NCBI RefSeq assembly: GCF_945952405.1
Contig: NZ_CAMFIA010000009.1
Span: 62,001-126,000, forward strand
DNA length: 64,000 nt
Reading direction: 5' to 3'
DNA from: an uncultured Stenotrophomonas sp.
GTDB lineage: Bacteria > Pseudomonadota > Gammaproteobacteria > Xanthomonadales > Xanthomonadaceae
Part shown: piece after piece, positions 54,579-64,000 of the stretch
Layout: every line of letters starts with the position of its first letter
How positions within the stretch are numbered: the first letter of the stretch is position 1
Notes under the pieces: model-generated
Told to the model about the DNA's origin: nothing
The model's database searches: none
Seen by the model: the letters and a program-made list of their open reading frames with translations, nothing else
Translations under genes and position numbers: made by a program

Positions 54579-54974
54579 TCAAACGCCGGTGGTGCAGCCG
54601 CTCGGCTCCAGCACGCAGTCACCCTGGCCGCTGCGCAGCCAGTGCTGCAGTTCATCGCTGACCTGCTGCAGGGCCTGGTCGACGCGTTCCAGTCGCACGC
54701 GCTCGCTGGCGATGCGGGTGCGCTGCTGCTCCAGCAGGGCCAGTACCGCGGTCCAGTCGAGCCGTCCGTCCTGTCCCTGCAGGCGCGAGATCGCCGTCAG
54801 CGTGATGCCCAGGCCCAGCGCCTGGCGGATCAGCTGCACCCAGGCCACGTCCTGCGCGCTGTAATCGCGGTAGCGGTTCAGGCGCGGCACCGGCGGCAGC
54901 AGTCCGCGCGCCTCGTACAGGCGGATGGCCTTGGCGCTGGCACCGGTCAGGCGGCTGACTTCGGAGATGCGCAT
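54579..54974 (-). CDS. MerR family transcriptional regulator
   Basis: 131-aa regulator with the N-terminal winged helix MRISEVSRLTGASAKAIRLY followed by EARGLLPPVPRLNRYRDYS, and a dimerisation helix (about 75-115). The C-terminus GDCVLEPSGCTTGV has two Cys separated by eight residues, which could be a metal or thiol sensor, but the pattern does not match CueR, ZntR or SoxR clearly. It starts 4 bases after the upstream SDR stop and probably regulates the SDR and quinone-reductase genes. Confidence 0.85.
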   Translation of the reverse strand: MRISEVSRLTGASAKAIRLYEARGLLPPVPRLNRYRDYSAQDVAWVQLIRQALGLGITLTAISRLQGQDGRLDWTAVLALLEQQRTRIASERVRLERVDQALQQVSDELQHWLRSGQGDCVLEPSGCTTGV

Positions 54975-54978
54975 GGGT

Positions 54979-55740
54979 TCAGTCCCGCACCAGGCCGCCA
55001 TCCACCACCAGGTTCTGCCCGGTCACCGCACGCGACCACGGGCTGGCAAAGAACAATGCAGCGTCCGCGAACTCGGCCGGGGTGGTGACGCTGCGCAGCG
55101 GCGTGTTGGCGGCGATGTAGTCGAACACCGCTTCCGGCGTGGCGGCGCTGGCATCGGTGGTGCGCAGCAGGCCGCCGGACAGCATGTTCACGGTGATGCC
55201 ATGCGGGCCGAGGTCGCCGGCCAGGGTGCGGGTCAGCGCCAGCAGTGCAGCCTTGGCCGCGGTGTAGTCGTGATAGGGCACCACCGGGTTCTGGAACAGG
55301 TTGGTGCCGATGTTGATGACGCGGCCGAAACGACGGGCCTGCATGCCGGGCAGGACGGCCTGCACGGTATTCAGCGCGCCGCGCACGCTGCCCTCGAACT
55401 GTGCCTGGAACGCGGGCCAGCCGATGTCGGCGGCGCCATCGCGGGCATCGCCATTGAACGAGAATGCCGCAAGCGCATTGTTGACCACGGTGGTGACACC
55501 CTGGCCGAAGTGGGCCAGCGCCTGCTGCAGCATGGTATCGACCTGGCCGCGGTCGGTGACATCAGCAGGCAGCGCGATCGCCTGGCCGCCCAGCTCTGCG
55601 GCGAGTGCGCGCGCGGCGGCTTCGCTGCGGTGGTAGTTGATGATGACCCGCGCACCCTGCGCGGCGAACGCGCGGGCAAGATGCTGGCCAAGGCCGCGCC
55701 CGGCGCCGGAGACCAGTACCAGCTGTTCGCTGATCTGCAT
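54979..55740 (-). CDS. Short-chain dehydrogenase (FabG-like)
   Basis: 253-aa SDR with NADP motif VSGAGRGLGQHLA, VNNALAAFSF, YHDYTAAKAAL (Y-x-x-x-K) and VNMLSGGLLRTTD. At the position of the catalytic Ser, 13 residues before the Tyr, the sequence INIGTNLFQN offers Thr instead. ATG 55740 (MQISEQLVLVSG) is chosen; an in-frame ATG at 55758 is possible. Substrate unknown. First gene of the SDR-merR-quinone-reductase set. Confidence 0.82.
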   Translation of the reverse strand: MQISEQLVLVSGAGRGLGQHLARAFAAQGARVIINYHRSEAAARALAAELGGQAIALPADVTDRGQVDTMLQQALAHFGQGVTTVVNNALAAFSFNGDARDGAADIGWPAFQAQFEGSVRGALNTVQAVLPGMQARRFGRVINIGTNLFQNPVVPYHDYTAAKAALLALTRTLAGDLGPHGITVNMLSGGLLRTTDASAATPEAVFDYIAANTPLRSVTTPAEFADAALFFASPWSRAVTGQNLVVDGGLVRD

Positions 55741-55830
55741 GAGGGAACGGCCATCCATTGCGTGAAAGGGCATGCAGCGTAGCAGCGAAGAGGCTTGCCG
55801 GAGCGGGCGTGCTGCCGCTAGCCTGCGGGC

Positions 55831-56550
55831 ATGAACCAGACTCCCCTGCGATTGCTCATCCACGGCGCTTCCGGGCGCATGGGCCAGGCCCTGCTGCGGC
55901 TGGCCGCCGAATCCCCTGAAACCCTGCAGGTCGTTGCCGCGGTGACCGGCCGCGCGCCGACCCAGCGCGTGGTCGATGGCGTGCCGTTCTTTGCTGCCAG
56001 CGAGCTGCCCGGCGCGCCGGAGTTCGACGTGGCGATCGATTTCAGCCTGCCGGAGGGCTTCGACCCGATGCTGGCGCTGTGCGTGGAGCGTGGCGCGGGG
56101 CTGGTCTCCGGTACCACCGGCATTTCCACCACGCAGCGCCAGGCACTGGACGCGGCGGCCGCGAAGATTCCGCTGGTGTGGGCCTCGAACTTCAGCCTGG
56201 GCGTGGCGGTCCTGGACGAACTGGTCGAGCGCGCCGCGCAGGCGCTGGCTGGCTGGGACTGCGACGTGGTCGAATCGCACCATACGCAGAAGAAGGATGC
56301 GCCGTCGGGGACCGCCCTGACCCTGGGCGCCGCCGCGCAGCGGGGTGGGGCGGAGCCGCATTACGCCAGCCTGCGTGCCGGTGACATCGTTGGCGAGCAT
56401 CTGGTGCAGTTCACCGGGCTGGGTGAGCGCATCGAGCTGGTGCACCGGGCCACCAATCGCGACATCTTCGCCCGTGGCGCGTTGTTCGCCGCGCGCCAGC
56501 TGCACGGCCGCGCGGCCGCCAGCTACCGGGTCCGCGACCTCCTGCAGTAG
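55831..56550 (+). CDS. dapB: 4-hydroxy-tetrahydrodipicolinate reductase
   Basis: 239-aa enzyme of lysine/diaminopimelate synthesis. The N-terminal NAD(P)-binding motif is IHGASGRMGQALLRLA; then IDFSLPEGF, SGTTGIS and the catalytic ESHHTQKKDAPSGTALTLG (His-His and Lys). SNFSLGVAVLDELVERAA is typical. It is somewhat shorter than E. coli DapB (273 aa). It is followed by a repeat-rich spacer and carA. Confidence 0.95.
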   Translation: MNQTPLRLLIHGASGRMGQALLRLAAESPETLQVVAAVTGRAPTQRVVDGVPFFAASELPGAPEFDVAIDFSLPEGFDPMLALCVERGAGLVSGTTGISTTQRQALDAAAAKIPLVWASNFSLGVAVLDELVERAAQALAGWDCDVVESHHTQKKDAPSGTALTLGAAAQRGGAEPHYASLRAGDIVGEHLVQFTGLGERIELVHRATNRDIFARGALFAARQLHGRAAASYRVRDLLQ

Positions 56551-56554
56551 AACG

Positions 56555-56577
56555 GTAGTGCCGGCCGCTGGCCGGCA
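56555..56577 (+). repeat. GTAG REP (SMAG-like) hairpin after dapB
   Basis: GTAG followed by TGCCGGCC GCT GGCCGGCA, 4 bases after the dapB stop. This is the classic SMAG form and a strong hint at Stenotrophomonas. Confidence 0.85.
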
Positions 56578-56592
56578 ACCTCGTGATTCCTC

Positions 56593-56630
56593 GGGTCGGA
56601 TCCCTTTCCAGCGGAAAGGGCTCCGACCCC
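56593..56630. repeat. Hairpin repeat, GGATCC/GACCCC family, tandem copy A
   Basis: GGTCGGATCCCTTTCC pairs with GGAAAGGGCTCCGACC around AGC; one mismatch. Same family as 6025 and 16479. Confidence 0.75.
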
Positions 56631-56644
56631 ATCTGAGGGCGCCT

Positions 56645-56684
56645 GGGGTCAGAGCCCTTGCCATTCGGGAAAGGATCCGACCCC
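56645..56684. repeat. Hairpin repeat, GGATCC/GACCCC family, tandem copy B
   Basis: GGGGTCAGAGCCCTT...AAGGATCCGACCCC, inverted with a longer loop, 14 bases after copy A. The order of arms is flipped relative to copy A (GGGGTCAG first). Confidence 0.7.
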
Positions 56685-56788
56685 GCCTCCGGCCCGCAGC
56701 GCGCCTTCCGCGCCGCCGGATTGAAATGAATACGCAATCGCCTGTTCATAAAGCAACAGAACCGCTGGCGCGAGCGCCCCGGCAGCGC

Positions 56789-56794
56789 TACAAT
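56789..56794 (+). promoter_or_regulatory. Possible carA promoter -10 (TACAAT)
   Basis: TACAAT in the sequence GCGCTACAATTCGC, 127 bases before the carA GTG. The same GCTACAAT-like string precedes the phosphoesterase gene near 1171. The -35 is poor, so confidence is low. Confidence 0.35.
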
Positions 56795-56920
56795 TCGCAC
56801 TCGCCGAATCACGAAAGCCGGACCGGTCCCAGACCGTACGTCCGCGCTTTTTTGCAACCGGATTTCCGTGAAGCGCAGGCGTGACTTCGGCACCCCCTCG
56901 GTAGCCAAAGTGAGAATTCC

Positions 56921-58048
56921 GTGACCCAAGCCGCAATCCTCGTCCTCGAAGACGGCACCGTATTCGAGGGCGAATCCGTAGGCGCGCCCGGCCTGTCCGT
57001 CGGTGAGGTGGTGTTCAACACCGCCATGACCGGCTACCAGGAAGTGCTGACCGACCCGTCCTACGCCCGGCAGATGGTCACGCTGACCTATCCGCATATC
57101 GGTAACACCGGCATGACCGACCAGGACGATGAAGCGTCCAAGGTGTGGTCGGCCGGCCTGATCGTGCGCGACGTTCCGCGCCGTCCCAGCAACTGGCGCA
57201 GCCAGGTGTCGCTGCAGGACTGGCTGATCCAGCGTGGCGTCGTCGCCATCGCCGGCATCGATACCCGCAAGCTGACCCGCATCCTGCGCGAGAAGGGCGC
57301 GCAGAACGGTGCGCTGATGGCCGGTGACATCGACGTGGAAAAGGCACTGGAAGCCGCCCGCAAGTTCCCGGGGCTCAAGGGCATGGATCTGGCCAAGGTC
57401 GTCACTACCGAGAAGACCTACGTCTGGACCGAGGGCCAGCTGGACCTGGATGCCAACGCCTTCGTCAGCGTGCCGGCCAAGTACAAGGTCGTGGCCTACG
57501 ATTTCGGCGTGAAGACCAACATCCTGCGCATGCTGGCCGAGCGCGGCTGCGAGGTCACCGTGGTGCCGGCACAGACCCCGGCCGCCGAGGTGCTGGCGCT
57601 GAAGCCGGACGGCGTGTTCCTGTCCAACGGCCCGGGTGACCCGGAACCGTGCGACTACGCGATCGCCGCGATCAAGACCTTCATCGACGTGAAGATCCCG
57701 ACCTTCGGCATCTGCCTGGGCCACCAGCTGCTGGGCCTGGCCTCGGGCGCGCAGACCGTCAAGATGGGCCACGGCCACCACGGCGCCAACCACCCGGTGC
57801 AGGATCTGGACAGCGGCCGCGTGATGATCACCTCGCAGAACCACGGCTTCGCGGTCGATGAATCGACCCTGCCGCCGACCCTGCGCGTGACCCATCGTTC
57901 GCTGTTCGATGGCACCAACCAGGGCATCGCGCGCACCGACGTGCCGGCGTTCTCGTTCCAGGGCCATCCGGAAGCCTCGCCGGGCCCGCACGATGTCGGC
58001 CCGCTGTTCGATCGCTTCGTGGTGCTGATGGAAGAGGCCAAGGCCTGA
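56921..58048 (+). CDS. carA: Carbamoyl-phosphate synthase small subunit
   Basis: 375-aa glutaminase subunit supplying ammonia to CarB for arginine and pyrimidine synthesis. The N-terminal domain begins [17 protein letters not shown]. The class I amidotransferase domain has the nucleophile Cys in [13 protein letters not shown], then HGANHPV, and the His-Glu pair in [14 protein letters not shown]. It starts with GTG 56921 after a weak ribosome site. Its stop shares a base with the next gene (TGATG). Confidence 0.96.
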   Translation: MTQAAILVLEDGTVFEGESVGAPGLSVGEVVFNTAMTGYQEVLTDPSYARQMVTLTYPHIGNTGMTDQDDEASKVWSAGLIVRDVPRRPSNWRSQVSLQDWLIQRGVVAIAGIDTRKLTRILREKGAQNGALMAGDIDVEKALEAARKFPGLKGMDLAKVVTTEKTYVWTEGQLDLDANAFVSVPAKYKVVAYDFGVKTNILRMLAERGCEVTVVPAQTPAAEVLALKPDGVFLSNGPGDPEPCDYAIAAIKTFIDVKIPTFGICLGHQLLGLASGAQTVKMGHGHHGANHPVQDLDSGRVMITSQNHGFAVDESTLPPTLRVTHRSLFDGTNQGIARTDVPAFSFQGHPEASPGPHDVGPLFDRFVVLMEEAKA

Positions 58049-58593
58049 TGCGCAACCTCGCGCTGCTGCTGCCGCTGCTTTGCGTTGCCGGTCTCGCCTC
58101 GGCGGCGCCGGCGAGCGAAGCCGCTTTGGCGGACGTGATGCGGACGTTGCACAAGGACACGATGGGAGCCTCGTCGGCCGAAATGATGGTGGCCGAAGTG
58201 CCGTCGCTGAAGGTGCTGCCCGAGGGCGACCGCCAGTGTGCCCGCAGCGCCCTCCATGCGGTGCTGATTGGCCAGGCCAGGCAATCGGTGATCAACGATC
58301 TTGGCGACGACGGCGACACCGTCATCGCCGAATGGGCGCGCTTCCTGGACACCCCGTCAGGCAAGGGCTACCTGGCCCTCGAAGGCGCCGTCAGCGCTGC
58401 CGAGGCCGAGGCCATCGATGTGCAGAGCGAGCAGTACCAGTCCGTGTTCGCGGCGTTCCTGGCCAGCCCGGCGCACACGCGCCTGACGGCCAGTTTCAGC
58501 CGCCTGGCGATGCCCGGCGACCTGCCGGAGCAGCTGGCGAAAGGATTGCAGGACCAGTGCCGGATTGCGCTGAACCCCAAAGAGATTTCCTGA
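58048..58593 (+). CDS. Exported hypothetical protein encoded between carA and carB
   Basis: 181-aa secreted protein with signal peptide [20 protein letters not shown]. The mature part is helical, with two Cys (RQCARSA and DQCRIAL) that could form a disulfide, and resembles DUF2059-type periplasmic proteins only loosely (AEWARFLDTPSGKGYLALEG). Coupled to carA by a TGATG overlap and 54 bases from carB. No pyrimidine-related role is evident. Confidence 0.8.
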   Translation: MRNLALLLPLLCVAGLASAAPASEAALADVMRTLHKDTMGASSAEMMVAEVPSLKVLPEGDRQCARSALHAVLIGQARQSVINDLGDDGDTVIAEWARFLDTPSGKGYLALEGAVSAAEAEAIDVQSEQYQSVFAAFLASPAHTRLTASFSRLAMPGDLPEQLAKGLQDQCRIALNPKEIS

Positions 58594-58647
58594 TCGACAG
58601 CGTGCGATCACTCCCCCTTGTCACGCTGTACTGACTTAGAGAAGAAA

Positions 58648-61886
<3,239 letters not shown>

Positions 61887-61890
<4 letters not shown>

Positions 61891-62363
61891 GAGCCCCCAT
61901 CACCATGAAGGGCGCGCAGAAGCTGCGCGATGAGCTGGATCACCTGAAGTCGGTCAAGCGCCCGAAAGTGATCGCCGCGATCGCCGAAGCGCGTGAGCAT
62001 GGCGACCTGAAGGAGAATGCCGAGTACCACGCCGCGCGCGAGGAACAGGGCTTCATCGAAGGCCGCATCAAGCAGCTGGAAGGCGAGCTGTCGCACGCCG
62101 AGATCATCGACGTGAGCAAGCTCAATGCCGGCTCCAAGGTGGTGTTCGGCGCCAGCGTGACCCTGGCCGATGTGGAAACCGACGAAGAAAAGAAGTACCA
62201 GATCGTCGGTGACCTGGAAGCGGACATCAAGCTGGGTCTGATCGCGATTTCCTCGCCGGTGGCACGCGCGATGATCGGCAAGCTGGAAGGCGATTCGATC
62301 GTGATCGACGCCCCGGCCGGCCAGCGCGAGTACGAGATCGTCAGCGTCAGCTACCTGGACTGA
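61887..62363 (+). CDS. greA: Transcription elongation factor GreA
   Basis: 158-aa factor that rescues backtracked RNA polymerase by stimulating transcript cleavage. The N-terminal coiled coil ([19 protein letters not shown] to about residue 75) carries the tip acidic residues in [20 protein letters not shown]. The C-terminal FKBP-like domain ends [18 protein letters not shown] and [10 protein letters not shown]. Length is exactly typical. It overlaps the carB stop by ATGA, so greA is translated with the carbamoyl-phosphate operon. Confidence 0.97.
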
Positions 62364-62367
62364 CCCT

Positions 62368-63285
62368 GTGGCGACGGCGACCCTGCTGTTGCCGGCACGC
62401 AGCCGCTTCGCCGCGGCTGCGCTGCCGGACGATGTGGCGCGTGCGCTCGGCCGTGCCACGGCGGTGCAGGTCGCGCCGGGCGAGCGCGCGCAGCTGACGC
62501 GCCATTTCACGGTCGCCGCGCCGCACTGGCCGGTGGCCGCGTTGACCCGCCAGCGTGACGTCGGCGATGCCGCCGGCGCCAGCTGGCTGCGCGCCGATCC
62601 GGCCTGCATGGTGCCCGACATGCATGGCGCGCGGATGATGGCCTACGGCGAGACCCTGCGGCCGACGCTGGCTGACAGCCTGGCCCTGCTGCCGGTGCTG
62701 CAGCCGCTGTTCGCCGATGCGGGATTCGCCCTCGACGCACCTGATCCGTCGCGCTGGTATGTGCGGCTGCCGATCGACCTGGCCTTGCCGGAGTTCGACA
62801 GTCCGGACGAGGTGCTGGGTGATGACCTGTTCTCGCACCTGCCGGAAGGCGAGGGCGGCCGCCGCTGGCGGGCGCTGATGACCGAGGCGCAGGTGCTGTT
62901 GCACAACCATTCCTGGAACCAGCAACGCGCCGCGCAGGGACAGCAGCCGATCAATTCGCTGTGGTTCTGGGGCGGTGGTGTGATGCCGGTATCGGTCAGT
63001 ACGCCGCATGCACAGGTGCGCAGCCGCGATGCCCTGTTGCAGGGCCTGGCCCTGGCCGCAGGCGTTGCCGTAGACGGCGAGCAGGCGGTGGATGCACTGG
63101 TCGATCTGCGCCAGCTGCGTTCGCTGCAGCAGCTGGGCCATGACGCGATCCGTCCGTTGTTGGCGGCGCTGAAGCGCGGTGAGCTGCAACGGCTGGTGCT
63201 GGACTTCGAGGACGGCCTGCAGTTCCAGCTGGACCGTGGCCAGCGCTGGCAGTTCTGGAAGAAGCCGCGGCAGCTGCACGACTGA
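62368..63285 (+). CDS. Conserved hypothetical protein downstream of greA
   Basis: 305-aa cytosolic protein starting at GTG 62368, 4 bases after greA. Recognisable stretches are RADPACMVPDMHGARMMAYG, LLHNHSWNQQRAAQGQQPIN, SLWFWGGGVMP and a C-terminal DFEDGLQFQLDRGQRWQFWK. Relatives in Xanthomonadaceae are often labelled cofactor-independent phosphoglycerate mutase or its regulator, but no alkaline-phosphatase-type metal motif is visible, so that name is unsafe. Co-transcribed with greA. Confidence 0.8.
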   Translation: MATATLLLPARSRFAAAALPDDVARALGRATAVQVAPGERAQLTRHFTVAAPHWPVAALTRQRDVGDAAGASWLRADPACMVPDMHGARMMAYGETLRPTLADSLALLPVLQPLFADAGFALDAPDPSRWYVRLPIDLALPEFDSPDEVLGDDLFSHLPEGEGGRRWRALMTEAQVLLHNHSWNQQRAAQGQQPINSLWFWGGGVMPVSVSTPHAQVRSRDALLQGLALAAGVAVDGEQAVDALVDLRQLRSLQQLGHDAIRPLLAALKRGELQRLVLDFEDGLQFQLDRGQRWQFWKKPRQLHD

Positions 63286-63301
63286 TCCCGGCGTTCCGCC
63301 T

Positions 63302-63324
63302 GTAGCGCCGAGCCCACGCTCGGC
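63302..63324 (+). repeat. GTAG REP hairpin between convergent genes
   Basis: GTAGCGCCGAGCCCACGCTC then GGC: GTAG head with GCCGAGC / GCTCGGC arms. It fills most of the 46 bases between the genes ending at 63285 and 63332. Confidence 0.75.
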
Positions 63325-63331
63325 TGCTTCG

Positions 63332-64000
63332 CTATCGAATCTCGGTGACGTAGGTCGGCAATTGCCAGTGCCGCTGGCCCGGGGTGAGGCAATCCGGGCC
63401 GATGTATTCCGCGCCCAGGTTCAACCGGGTGCCGTCCCACACCCAGTGCCGGGTCGTGCCGCACGCCTCCTTGCCGGTGGCCACGCCTTCTTCAACAAAC
63501 ACCGCGTGCAGGTCGAGCGGAGACAGCAGGGCGCGGGTGATCAACGTGGGCGAGTACGGTGGCCGGTCGCGGATCAACCACGTGCCCGCTGGAATGTTGT
63601 AGCGATCGCGTGTACAGCTCAGCTGCGCAAGTACATGGCGGGCGTCCACCCGCTCGATGCCCAGCCGGCGCGAGGATTCCCCGGCACAGTCCTGGCGGGC
63701 GGCGGCGACAGGCTGCAGCAGCTGCAGCAGGTCCGCGCGCTCGCCAAGCCTGGCATCTTCCTCACGGGTCTCGAGCCGCAACGGCGGGGCGTCCAGCGGC
63801 GGCGCAGCGGCGGCGGCAGGCACACTCGATTCCGACCGCGAGCCCTTGCTCATCAATGCGCCGGGGGTCTGTGCGCGGCCCTGCACCTGGTCCATCTTCA
63901 ACAACAACGTGCGAGCGCCCAGACCCGACAGCGGCCAGGCATGGCCCGCAGCGTCGTGCATCTCGATCTGCCTGCCATGTGCCAGCGCCTCGATCAGCGC
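63332..64000 (-). CDS. DUF1176-like protein (N-terminus outside window)
   Basis: The frame is open through the right edge, so only the C-terminal 222 residues are present. LLLKMDQVQGRAQTPGALMSKG, followed by a Pro-rich linker and C-terminal TRHWVWDGTRLNLGAEYIGP, matches the pattern of DUF1176 proteins (secreted, unknown function; the LL-x-D-x-x-QGR-x-T-x-AL motif precedes the linker). Cys in DCAGES, SCTRD, EACGTT and PDCLTP may pair in disulfides. Convergent with the gene after greA. Confidence 0.7.
   Translation of the reverse strand, partial: ALIEALAHGRQIEMHDAAGHAWPLSGLGARTLLLKMDQVQGRAQTPGALMSKGSRSESSVPAAAAAPPLDAPPLRLETREEDARLGERADLLQLLQPVAAARQDCAGESSRRLGIERVDARHVLAQLSCTRDRYNIPAGTWLIRDRPPYSPTLITRALLSPLDLHAVFVEEGVATGKEACGTTRHWVWDGTRLNLGAEYIGPDCLTPGQRHWQLPTYVTEIR

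Larger units (their letters stand above)
56551..56920. other. Repeat- and promoter-containing spacer between dapB and carA
   Basis: 370 bases without a gene. It contains a GTAG REP (56555-56577) and two tandem GGATCCGACCCC-type hairpins (56593-56630, 56645-56684). A less GC-rich tract follows with TACAAT at 56789, then an untranslated leader of about 120 bases before carA. No known pyrimidine or arginine leader was recognised. Confidence 0.65.

Overview
The window is about 64 kb of high-GC, gene-dense proteobacterial chromosome. Several features point to Stenotrophomonas, most likely the S. maltophilia complex, within the Xanthomonadaceae. These are the many GTAG-headed REP hairpins (SMAG-like), the paired TonB-dependent receptors for glycan uptake, a divergent two-component/RND cassette with the layout of SmeSyRy-SmeYZ, and the carA-orf-carB-greA order. 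No rRNA, tRNA, CRISPR array, prophage or intact insertion sequence was recognised.

Layout. (1) 1-1111: end of the histidine operon (hisF 3' part, hisIE). (2) 1209-3118: an exported calcineurin-like phosphoesterase and a small unknown protein. (3) 3203-26882: a host N-glycan/mannose utilisation region holding glucokinase, Tat-exported glycosylasparaginase, a CutC-family protein, two TonB-dependent receptors, a GH92 alpha-mannosidase, a LacI regulator, an FHS sugar permease, a PfkB mannokinase/fructokinase, an AGE-type mannose isomerase and a GH2 beta-mannosidase. Six near-identical LacI-type palindromes (TTGRATCGATCYAA) lie before glk, both receptors and GH92 and probably tie the region into one regulon. 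(4) 9427-12792: a copper-efflux island (copA-cueR and, facing them, copZ) with two textbook CueR promoters sits between the two receptors. (5) 26959-28949: methionine-salvage genes mtnB-mtnD-mtnC. (6) 29199-30534: a tandem family of small Cys-rich lipoproteins, two intact and two decayed. (7) 30869-33854: two paralogous amino-acid permeases. (8) 34032-37476: a Nudix hydrolase, then serA divergent from a D-2-hydroxyglutarate-dehydrogenase-type flavoenzyme. (9) 37539-39735: a DUF2388/DUF4105 pair. (10) 39713-46342: two-component system divergent from an RND efflux operon (SmeYZ type). (11) 46426-51315: lipoproteins, efpL, and a leucine/isovalerate-type catabolic operon (crotonase, VOC protein, HMG-CoA lyase, SDR). 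(12) 51435-53805: feoA-feoB-Cys-rich membrane protein behind a Fur-like box. (13) 53942-55740: quinone-reductase-like protein, MerR regulator and SDR. (14) 55831-63285: dapB, then carA-orf-carB-greA-orf; a DUF1176-like gene runs off the right edge.

How the genes fit together. Secreted and periplasmic enzymes (GH92, GH2, glycosylasparaginase) would dismantle mannose-rich N-glycans captured by the receptors. Mannose would enter by the FHS permease, be isomerised to fructose by the AGE enzyme and phosphorylated by the PfkB kinase, while glucokinase handles glucose. SerA and its divergent flavoenzyme form the known serine-synthesis/2-hydroxyglutarate couple.

Intergenic space is rich in hairpin repeats of at least four families. 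They include two copies of a 67-bp perfect inverted repeat used as bidirectional terminators, and two copies of a composite element whose long stem arms differ in sequence but remain complementary.
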